A DNA stretch of 22,129 nucleotides, from the NCBI RefSeq assembly GCF_910585425.1, contig NZ_CAJUCP010000041.1, positions 3,294 through 25,422 on the forward strand. The letters are read 5' to 3'. Under the pieces are notes generated by a model. The model was not told where the DNA came from. It ran no database searches and worked only from the letters and a program-made list of their open reading frames with translations. The stretch comes from an uncultured Acetatifactor sp. (lineage in GTDB: Bacteria; Bacillota; Clostridia; Lachnospirales; Lachnospiraceae). The translations under genes and the position numbers were made by a program. This document shows, piece by piece, positions 15,517 to 22,129 of this stretch (within the stretch, counting starts at the first letter, position 1; each line of letters begins with the position of its first letter).

Positions 15517-17514
15517 TCAGCCCCCCTGCCCCAACTGCCTCTCATGCTTTTTGAAGAAATCCTCCCTTGGCTCCAGCACCTTCAGCTCATGCCCGGTCAA
15601 GTCGCCCGTATAGAAAGAAATCGGTTCCAGAATATAGTCCCAGTTCCAGAGCGTGTCTCCTATCTTCATATACTCCCGGAACTTCTCACAGCCCTCCGGC
15701 GCAATCGGATGCACCAGCACGGCCATGACCTTACAGGCATAGAAACAGTCCGCCAAAACCTGTCTCCTCAAGGCATCGTCCCCCCGGGAATCGGCAATCT
15801 TAATCTGATTCACCCAATGTTTGTTCACTTCCCGGATGAAGTCGTCCAGCACATAGGAAATCCTGTGGAATTCCTGATGGTACATATGGCGCTCATACTC
15901 CAGCACGGCCTTTTTGGCCATGTCCCGAATCCTCTCAGCCGGCTCCTCCGCCGGAATCCGCCCGGCGCAATGCTTCCAAGCCGCATAGAAACAGGAGCGA
16001 ATCAGCCGGTTGAAGACATTCGTGATCAGATTTCCGTCCTTCAGCACCATGTCCATCCCGGCCTGCTCTTCCTCCTCCAGCAGCGCCTGTGGGCGAAATC
16101 CCACGCTTTTCGAGGATAATCCCAGGCTCATGAAATGCATGCGCAGCTGGTCTTTCGTATAATAGTCCAACAGTTCGTCCGCCATGGGCGGTTTCCGTTC
16201 AGAGCTGCTGCTGGCTTTTGCATCCAGATACAGCAGATGGCGGTTGGCTATGATGTGGGACAGATGCACCTTTGCCATATCGGGCTTCGTCCCCCGGGGC
16301 ACCTGCAGCCCGGTGAACAGCCCGGTCTGGGCGATGGCGTAGAAGTAGATATTGTCCTCCCCGATGAACTGATAGACTTCCGCCTCGTCGTCCCCCCACC
16401 ATTTCTCCAGCTCCCCCTCTCGCCCGCTCTGCCGCAGATATGCCCTGGTGAAGGAAATGGGCGCCCAGAGGGATTCCGGCCACACCCAGAAAGTCAGATC
16501 CTTCAACTCCTCGCACTCCGGAAAAGGCACGCCCCATTCCACATTTCCGGAGAGCCGGAAGGGAACCAGCGTCTTCCCGGAAGTGTAATGGATCCCCATG
16601 CCCTCCAATAGAGCCTTTGCCTTATCCCGGTCATCCAGGGTCTCGAATTCGAACGCGAAAGAGTTCTTCTTTTCCCCGTCCAAGATGCGGTGCACCGGCA
16701 GGCGCTTTGACAGTTCCTCCAGGCTCTCCACATATTTCTTCGGCACATACAGCATGGGCTTCTTCAGGAATTCCTCCACGGTCTCCAGCTGGTACTTCCT
16801 GGTATGGGTATTCTTTCGCAGATAATCGTTGTATTCCTTCATCCTGCCGATGCAGTCCTCCAGCGCAAAATACCAGTTCTCCACCTTGCGCAGCACAGGC
16901 TTCCCGCCGGACAGGCAGCTGACCGGATTTATCAATTCTGAGGGCAGGAACTGATGGCCAAGCGAACATTCATCCGCATACGCTCTGTCCGAAGTACAGC
17001 CGGGAATGGGGCATCTGCCCGTGACCTGGCGTCCGTTCAGGAAGATACCCAGCTCCTGGTCATAGAACTGGGGCACGGACAGCTTTTCGATATAGCCATT
17101 CTCGTAAAGCCTGCGGAAAATCTCCGCGGACAGCTGCCTGTGGATCTCGCCTGCCTCCCCCAGCGCAGAGGCTCCGAAGTAGTCCAGGCTGATACCGTAG
17201 TCCTCCAGCGTCTTTTTCTGGCTTTCGTGGTTTGCGGCCACATAATCTTCCAGCCCGCCCTCGTACCCTGCTTCTTTCCGTTTCCGGTAGCTCTCCTGGA
17301 TGGGCGAGCCGTAGCAGTCCGTCCCCGACAGGAAGATGACATTCTCCTTGCCGATTCTGTCCCGCAGGAATCTGGCAAAAATATCGGCGTGCACGAACAT
17401 GCCGCCCACATGCCCGAAGTGCAGGTTCTTGTTGCCGTAGGGCATGCCCGCAGTGATGACCGCCCTTTTGGGGAATGTGGGTCTTTCATCTTTCAATAGA
17501 CGTTTCCTGAACAT
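15517..17514 (-). CDS. Methionyl-tRNA-synthetase-like class I aminoacyl-tRNA ligase paralogue
   Basis: This 665-aa protein has the class Ia MetRS layout. TAGMPYGNKNLHFGH (21-35) is the HIGH motif, GTDCYG (64-69) replaces the usual GTDEHG, and a zinc-knuckle-like region (C168, C173, C183) ends in SELINP. An extra segment of about 70 residues (about 240-310) precedes WGVPFP, and FIGEDNIYF (383-391) replaces FIGKD. AKASSSS (432-438) stands where KMSKS belongs, so the second, catalytic lysine is missing. An anticodon-binding helical domain follows. The start at 17514 has only a weak ribosome site. A leader ORF and terminator lie upstream. It may be a resistance-type, specialised or non-tRNA-charging paralogue rather than the housekeeping enzyme; substrate not known. 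Confidence 0.75.
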   Translation of the reverse strand: MFRKRLLKDERPTFPKRAVITAGMPYGNKNLHFGHVGGMFVHADIFARFLRDRIGKENVIFLSGTDCYGSPIQESYRKRKEAGYEGGLEDYVAANHESQKKTLEDYGISLDYFGASALGEAGEIHRQLSAEIFRRLYENGYIEKLSVPQFYDQELGIFLNGRQVTGRCPIPGCTSDRAYADECSLGHQFLPSELINPVSCLSGGKPVLRKVENWYFALEDCIGRMKEYNDYLRKNTHTRKYQLETVEEFLKKPMLYVPKKYVESLEELSKRLPVHRILDGEKKNSFAFEFETLDDRDKAKALLEGMGIHYTSGKTLVPFRLSGNVEWGVPFPECEELKDLTFWVWPESLWAPISFTRAYLRQSGREGELEKWWGDDEAEVYQFIGEDNIYFYAIAQTGLFTGLQVPRGTKPDMAKVHLSHIIANRHLLYLDAKASSSSERKPPMADELLDYYTKDQLRMHFMSLGLSSKSVGFRPQALLEEEEQAGMDMVLKDGNLITNVFNRLIRSCFYAAWKHCAGRIPAEEPAERIRDMAKKAVLEYERHMYHQEFHRISYVLDDFIREVNKHWVNQIKIADSRGDDALRRQVLADCFYACKVMAVLVHPIAPEGCEKFREYMKIGDTLWNWDYILEPISFYTGDLTGHELKVLEPREDFFKKHERQLGQGG

Positions 17515-17646
17515 AACTGTACCTGTATGATGCCTGTGTCTGTCATCGCATCATAATCCTTTCCCTATGATATTCCTCTCCACTACTCGCCGCATGGCCC
17601 GTGCGCCCCCATGGCGGCATATTTCCTCTGCACAGGCCCATGCATG
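17515..17646. other. Region between leader terminator and synthetase start
   Basis: It contains a bulged hairpin (on the minus strand GCCGCCATGG pairs with CCATGCGGC, about 17588-17618) and a short ATG-initiated frame of 17 codons overlapping the synthetase start region. No strong ribosome site precedes the synthetase ATG. Nothing else was recognised. Confidence 0.4.
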
Positions 17647-17681
17647 AAAAAAGGCCGAAAACCCGTCATGGGCTTTCGACC
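17647..17681 (-). terminator. Intrinsic terminator in the leader of the synthetase-like gene
   Basis: On the minus strand GGTCGAAAGCCC (17670-17681) pairs with GGGTTTTCGGCC (17653-17664) over 12 bp, counting two G-U pairs. The loop is 5 nt and six thymines (17647-17652) follow immediately. It lies 33 nt after the stop of the leader frame and about 130 nt before the synthetase start, so transcription would end unless it is prevented from forming. Confidence 0.88.
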
Positions 17682-17713
17682 GTTTTGTTCATGCCTATTG
17701 AGGTGGGGAACTG

Positions 17714-17806
17714 TCATGAACGCATTCCAAAAAGCCCATTGTCCGGATTGACAATAAGCTGTTGCTGCTGGTTCATGATGGCCTTGCTGTCAGATAGATA
17801 GACCAT
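17714..17806 (-). CDS. Candidate leader peptide, 30 codons
   Basis: A 30-codon frame begins MVYLSDSKAIMNQQQQ and ends GLFGMRS, with ATG at 17806. AAGGGAG (17814-17820) gives good spacing and a near-consensus promoter lies about 30 nt upstream. The run of four glutamine codons (13-16) follows Met11. The terminator stem lies 33 nt beyond its stop. Codons 23-27 contain ATGGGCTTT, complementary to the 5' arm of the terminator, so ribosome position could decide between the two structures. It is inferred to be a regulatory leader rather than a functional protein. Confidence 0.6.
   Translation of the reverse strand: MVYLSDSKAIMNQQQQLIVNPDNGLFGMRS
17727..17739 (-). promoter_or_regulatory. Candidate antiterminator segment
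   Basis: ATGGGCTTT (17731-17739) inside the leader frame is exactly complementary to AAAGCCCAT (17668-17676), the 5' arm and loop of the terminator. One further G-U pair extends it. Pairing would prevent the terminator from forming. Confidence 0.55.
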
Positions 17807-17843
17807 GGCTCTGCTCCCTTACCCTTTCGTTTTGATTGTCGAT

Positions 17844-17872
17844 ATTGTAGCAGATGCCGGAGCGGCTGTCAA
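17844..17872 (-). promoter_or_regulatory. Near-consensus promoter for the leader and synthetase-like gene
   Basis: On the minus strand TTGACA (17867-17872), a 17-bp spacer and TACAAT (17844-17849) match the housekeeping consensus at 11 of 12 positions. It sits about 50 bp past the stop of ATPase copy 3. Confidence 0.88.
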
Positions 17873-17924
17873 TATCCGAAATTCCTTTTTGCTTATCTTT
17901 TACCGGCTTGTTGCTCCTAAAATC

Positions 17925-19628
17925 TTACTCCGCCCGTTTCCCCAGCCGCACCTCGCAGTCCTTCCGGTAAAAAGAGATTCCATAGCAGCCGATTTTCCGA
18001 TACCCTTCCGTCTGCAGTTCATCCATATACTTTTTATCGTATATCTGCCGCAGGGCCTTTTCCGCATCGTTCTCCAGGTCATGGATGCTGTCCGAGACCT
18101 TTACTTCCAGCACAAACGCCTTGCCCCGCAGGGACGGGCTCCTTACACAGATATCCGAGCGCCCATTGCCCGACTCCCGGTTGGACTTCACCAGATAGTC
18201 CTGGCTCTGGCTCAGGATTCCGGCCAGGAACCCGTGGTAAAAGTTTTCCGCACTGTCATAGAAACTGATGGTGGAGAAAAGCTGGCCGTTCAGTATCTCG
18301 CCCATCTTTTCCGCGTCCCCGTCCTCCATGGCCCGGTACAAGTCCCGGAAGTCCTGCTTCTCTATCCTCTTCCGGAACCACCCCAGAATCGTGTTCCGGT
18401 AGATTGTCTTCACTTCCGTATTTGGGATGCGCATCTGCAGGAATGTCGATGAATCGCGGAAATCCTCGCTTTTTTTCGTCAGATACCCTGTGAAATAGAG
18501 GAAATTCCACAGATTCTCACCACTGGCCTGCATATCCCCATAGGTGACCTCTTCATGCACCTGTATCTCCAGGGTTCCGCCCTCCAAAAGCGTCTCAATC
18601 TGCCCCTGCGCCTCACGGTCAGCTCTGGCAATCATGTCCTTTATGATGTCGTTGGAGCTGGTATTGATCCAATAGGGGCGCGGGAAAGCATCAACCTTCG
18701 CATACAAATCGAACATATAGTTTATGACGCTCCATGGATTATAGACCTCCGTGTCTCCAAAAGTGTATCCGTCATACCATTCCTTCATGGTCGGAAAACG
18801 GCTCTCCACACCATAGTGTTCCATCATCTGCAGCACCTCGGATTCCGTGAACCCAAAATGCTCGCTGTACCTCTGATCCAGCACCGAAATAATCCTTAAA
18901 TGGTTCAGTCCCGTGAAAATACTCTCTTTTGAAATCCGAAGACATCCTGTAATCACCGCAAACTGCAGATAGTCGTTGGTCTTCAGCCCCGCCTCGAACA
19001 GCGAGCGGATAAAGCTCACCATCTCCTCGTAAAAGCCGCTAAAATATGCATTCTCCAGCGGCACATCGTACTCGTCGATCAGCAGAACCGTATTTTTCCC
19101 CGTGACCTTGAACATGCACTTACAGAACAGCTTTAGCGCCCCTCTCAGCTGCTTTTCGTCCACTTTCTCTTCCGCGACGCTCAGGTATTGCTCATACTCA
19201 TTGGGAGTCAGAAGTTCCCTGCCCCGTTCCAGGATATCCCTGTGCCTGTCAAATTCTGATGCGATTTCAGACCGCATCATATAGCAGGCAGTGTCGTAAT
19301 CTTCCTGTTTCGCCGACTTCAGCGTCAGGTTGAGCACCGGACAGCTTCCCATCTGCTCTATATATTCCTCTCCGGCCTCCATGATTTTCAGTCCCTGGAA
19401 AAGCGCCTTGTTCCGGGCGTTCTTTTCCGCATCCCCGGTGTCCTCAAAGAAGTACCGGAGCATGCTCAGGTTCAGCGTCTTGCCGAAGCGCCTGGGGCGG
19501 GTGAACAGGTTCACTTCCCCCTTTAAGTCCAGCAATTCTTTTATCAACATAGTTTTATCGATATAGTAATAGCCGTCTGTTATTACCCGTTCAAAATTAT
19601 CTACCCCTATCGGCAACGGTTTCTTCAT
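17925..19628 (-). CDS. AAA-ATPase / PD-(D/E)XK nuclease-fold protein, copy 3
   Basis: The 567-aa protein has the same domain plan as copy 2: Walker A RPRRFGKT near 44-51, Walker B VLLIDEYDVP near 180-190, KEWYDGYTFG, YNPWSV, and a C-terminal core with GRSDICV and FVLEVKVS. The frame extends to a GTG at 19652, but GGAGG (19636-19640) lies inside that extension and points to the ATG at 19628. That ATG also aligns with copy 2. From the start to about residue 88 it is almost identical to copy 2. About 90-180 (for example QEDYDTACYMMRSE) is unrelated in detail, and the C-terminal half is highly similar. No terminator follows before the leader promoter. Function unknown. Confidence 0.87.
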   Translation of the reverse strand: MKKPLPIGVDNFERVITDGYYYIDKTMLIKELLDLKGEVNLFTRPRRFGKTLNLSMLRYFFEDTGDAEKNARNKALFQGLKIMEAGEEYIEQMGSCPVLNLTLKSAKQEDYDTACYMMRSEIASEFDRHRDILERGRELLTPNEYEQYLSVAEEKVDEKQLRGALKLFCKCMFKVTGKNTVLLIDEYDVPLENAYFSGFYEEMVSFIRSLFEAGLKTNDYLQFAVITGCLRISKESIFTGLNHLRIISVLDQRYSEHFGFTESEVLQMMEHYGVESRFPTMKEWYDGYTFGDTEVYNPWSVINYMFDLYAKVDAFPRPYWINTSSNDIIKDMIARADREAQGQIETLLEGGTLEIQVHEEVTYGDMQASGENLWNFLYFTGYLTKKSEDFRDSSTFLQMRIPNTEVKTIYRNTILGWFRKRIEKQDFRDLYRAMEDGDAEKMGEILNGQLFSTISFYDSAENFYHGFLAGILSQSQDYLVKSNRESGNGRSDICVRSPSLRGKAFVLEVKVSDSIHDLENDAEKALRQIYDKKYMDELQTEGYRKIGCYGISFYRKDCEVRLGKRAE

Positions 19629-19660
19629 CACTACACCTCCTCGTCCAGCCACATGACATT

Positions 19661-19759
19661 ATTATACCTTGTTTTTGTGCGCCTGGCGCACATGGAATCA
19701 AAAGTTGGCACCCTGTCCTTCTGTGTCAATATTATACCCTGTTCCACCCCGATGCACAA
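19661..19759 (-). promoter_or_regulatory. Promoter/leader of ATPase copy 3 with two dyads
   Basis: TTGTGC (19754-19759) and TATAAT (19731-19736) are 17 bp apart on the minus strand. TTGGCAC/GTGTCAA, a dyad with one mismatch, overlaps the expected transcription start. TGTGCGC-CTG-GCGCACA (19676-19692) and a second TATAAT (19661-19666) follow. Order and spacing match the copy 2 leader. Confidence 0.6.
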
Positions 19760-19829
19760 TCCATTATTTCTCCCCACTTGTCCGAAAGATGCCCTGTACC
19801 ATGAGACATCCCAGCAATCTCCCGCACCC

Positions 19830-19946
19830 TCATCCACCCTGCCCCAACTGCCTCGCATGCTTTTTGAAGAAATCCTCCCTGGGCTTTGGCACCTTCCGTT
19901 CATGCCGGGCCAGATTCCCTGTATAGGAAAAAATCGGTTCCGGCCC
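19830..19946 (-). pseudogene. 3' remnant of a second synthetase-like gene
   Basis: The minus strand reads EPIFSYTGNLARHERK, then KPREDFFKKHARQLGQGG and TGA (19830-19832). This matches the last codons of the intact synthetase-like gene (EPISFYTGDLTGHELK and PREDFFKKHERQLGQGG) at about 27 of 38 positions. DNA similarity stops at about 19941, 12 bp before the ABC ATPase stop codon. There is no start or catalytic domain, so it is a truncated relic marking the edge of a tandem duplication. The following spacer (19629-19829) is also homologous to 15315-15516. Confidence 0.85.
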
Positions 19947-19952
19947 ATGAAC

Positions 19953-20570
<618 letters not shown>

Positions 20571-20583
20571 TTTTATGCCCTCC

Positions 20584-22044
20584 TTAACTCATTTTTGACA
20601 GGATTTCATTTGGCCTCATCCTCATGGCCGGAATGCTGGCGGCGCAGACGGAGAGAAGGGCGATCGCCAGTCCCAGGCCATACACCGCAGCGAAAGCCCC
20701 GAAATTGACTGAAATAGTCAATTTCCCTATCTTCGGAGGTTCAAAGACCGGGCTCAGGTCAAGATCGTCGGAAGTGATGGGCATCCCGGCCTGTACCGTA
20801 TCGGAGGACGCCTGGGGGACGATCTGTTCGTTTGCCTGTGCCAGCAGCATGTTCCCAACGCTGTCCGCCGCCACGGCGCTGACAGGGTAGGAAAGGCAGA
20901 ATGCCACCGCCGCGATCAGCGCGATTTCCATCATCCGCTGGGCAAGGATTTTTCCCCTGCTCTCTCCCAGCGCAAGCATTGCTCCCGTTTCCCGGATGCG
21001 CAGCTTGGCCCAAATGGAGAGCGCAAGGACCAAAACTGCGATTCCGGCCAGGACGATGATGCCGATCATGGCGCGGATGGAATTGTCCATCCCCTCCAAC
21101 GAGTCCTCCGCGTTCTGATAACTGACATTTTCAGGCTCAATCTTAAAGCAGTCCCAGTTGATCGCATCGTTGTTCTGGATATTTTTGATGATCGCGTCCA
21201 TTTCAGCCGGATCTTCAACGCTGAATGTCACCCTGTCGTACCCCAGGCCTTCCATCCCGATGGATGCCAGCAGCCCGTTCAAATACGACAGCAATGTCCT
21301 GGAGTCCACAAATACCCAGTTCTGGAGCATTTGCCGCTGGCCCGTGTACTGGTCGGTTTTCTGTTCTTTCAGCATGTCGAATATCCCCACGATTTCAAAG
21401 GAACACTCCTGATTTTCAGCGGGAAAGTCGATGCCTGTCACATCCCGGTTGATTTCCAGTGTGATGCGGTCGCCTACGGTAAGCCGGTTCAGCTCCGCAA
21501 GCTCCCGGCTGATCACAGCCTGCCCTGAGGGTCCATCGGAGAACATCTCTCCCTGCGTCACCTCCAAAATGCCCTCTGCGAAGTAGGAGCATTGCCGAAG
21601 GGAAGTCCATCCATGTATGGACGCGCGGTGCGCTCCGGCAGAGGAAAAATAATTCTGCCCGTTTCCAACCAGGTCATAATATTGCCCGTCCTCCGATTTC
21701 AGATTGGCCACCGCCTCAATGGCGGCGCTGTAATCGGCAATACCAGGGACTTTCAGCACCTCGTCGATCGCCGCGTAGTCGATGGGATCGCCGTTGTAGT
21801 AGCTGGCGCTGTATCGGTCCGTGGAACCCATACTCTGCATATTCGCGGGATTGCTCTTGTCGATTTCCAGGCGAAACGTCCCGCCCAGTTGTCCCCGCAG
21901 GTTTGCCGCCGCCGTGTGGGAGGCCTCCAGGATGGAGAGGCCGATCAGCGCGGAAGTACAGACGGCAAGCAGAATCAAAAAGGCAATCGCGCTTTGCTGC
22001 CACTTCCGGACAACATACAGAAACGCTCTTTTTACAAAATTCAT
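20584..22044 (-). CDS. ABC transporter permease, FtsX/MacB type
   Basis: The 486-aa protein has one N-terminal TM (about 17-38) and a large extracytoplasmic MacB_PCD-like domain (about 40-320). Three further TMs are at about 324-346, 372-394 and 448-472, with the FtsX coupling segment RIRETGAMLALGESRGKILAQR (349-370) after TM2. AGGAGG precedes the ATG by 7 nt. It is paired with the ATPase downstream. The four-TM topology with a big outer domain suggests mechanotransmission or export rather than import. Confidence 0.88.
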   Translation of the reverse strand: MNFVKRAFLYVVRKWQQSAIAFLILLAVCTSALIGLSILEASHTAAANLRGQLGGTFRLEIDKSNPANMQSMGSTDRYSASYYNGDPIDYAAIDEVLKVPGIADYSAAIEAVANLKSEDGQYYDLVGNGQNYFSSAGAHRASIHGWTSLRQCSYFAEGILEVTQGEMFSDGPSGQAVISRELAELNRLTVGDRITLEINRDVTGIDFPAENQECSFEIVGIFDMLKEQKTDQYTGQRQMLQNWVFVDSRTLLSYLNGLLASIGMEGLGYDRVTFSVEDPAEMDAIIKNIQNNDAINWDCFKIEPENVSYQNAEDSLEGMDNSIRAMIGIIVLAGIAVLVLALSIWAKLRIRETGAMLALGESRGKILAQRMMEIALIAAVAFCLSYPVSAVAADSVGNMLLAQANEQIVPQASSDTVQAGMPITSDDLDLSPVFEPPKIGKLTISVNFGAFAAVYGLGLAIALLSVCAASIPAMRMRPNEILSKMS

Positions 22045-22055
22045 TGTGTGTCCTC

Positions 22056-22129
22056 CTATTCCAGTTCCGCGAATGCCCCGCCCGACACCCAGACTTGGGC
22101 AGAGAATTTCCGCCCGCAGTAAAGATTGC
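22056..22129 (-). CDS. C-terminal end of an upstream gene (partial)
   Basis: An open frame enters from the right edge, reads LYCGRKFSAQVWVSGGAFAE and stops at TAG (22056-22058). The stop overlaps the AGGAGG of the permease gene and lies 11 bp before its ATG. This close coupling suggests a genuine operon gene, but only about 24 codons are visible and no family can be recognised. Confidence 0.45.
   Translation of the reverse strand, partial: NLYCGRKFSAQVWVSGGAFAELE

Noticed and set aside
17515..17872. T-box riboswitch upstream of the synthetase-like gene
   Set aside because: A terminator is present, but no T-box consensus (AGGGTGGNACCGCG-like) or Stem I features were found on the minus strand. 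The small ORF with alternative pairing fits better.

Overview
This is a roughly 50% GC chromosomal window in which every convincing gene lies on the minus strand. Gene content and strong GGAGG-type ribosome binding sites point to a Gram-positive anaerobe of the class Clostridia, most likely a Lachnospiraceae-type gut bacterium. The evidence is a full pst-pho operon ending in phoU-phoB-phoR, several AAA-ATPase/PD-(D/E)XK proteins of the kind expanded in these bacteria, a lipoprotein PstS, and A-type promoters. The assignment is inference from gene families, not a database match.

Layout, left to right (so 3' to 5' for transcription). (1) 1-1340: an array of 18-bp palindromic repeats, then a stand-alone AAA15-type ATPase with its own promoter and an 11-bp inverted repeat beside the -35 box. 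(2) 1341-3610: a bidirectional-looking terminator, a possible degraded coding remnant, a diverged AAA-ATPase/PD-(D/E)XK protein, and a 65-aa protein in front of it under one promoter. (3) 3649-10098: a complete phosphate-starvation operon, pstS-pstC-pstA-pstB-phoU-phoB-phoR, with 4-bp stop/start overlaps at three junctions and an 11-bp-period Pho-box-like repeat upstream. (4) 10409-13447: an APH-fold phosphotransferase, a small frame-disrupted gene, and a large XRE-HTH protein carrying a BtrH/C39-like region, with an inverted repeat at its promoter. (5) 13614-19946: a tandem duplication with an offset of about 4.31 kb. It contains two closely related AAA-ATPase/PD-(D/E)XK genes, one intact methionyl-tRNA-synthetase-like gene, and a 37-codon 3' remnant of a second copy of that synthetase. 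(6) 19953-22129: an ABC ATPase plus a FtsX/MacB-type permease and the end of an upstream gene.

The most interesting part is region 5. The synthetase paralogue has lost the second lysine of KMSKS and several other core residues. It sits behind a leader made of a near-consensus promoter, a 30-codon open frame with a run of four glutamines, and a strong intrinsic terminator. One arm of that terminator can pair instead with the 3' end of the leader frame, which is the architecture of a ribosome-controlled attenuator. No T-box sequence was seen. The two ATPase copies also share a promoter/leader with two dyads kept in both copies, and their first 224 bp are almost identical while later parts have diverged, suggesting recent gene conversion or strong constraint.

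The phosphate operon works as a unit: PstS captures phosphate, PstC/PstA/PstB import it, PhoU couples transport state to the PhoR kinase, and PhoB would act back on the Pho box. The other genes look like accessory cargo (ATPase/nuclease-fold proteins, a solitary AAA15 ATPase, transport and resistance-like enzymes) whose roles cannot be settled from sequence alone.
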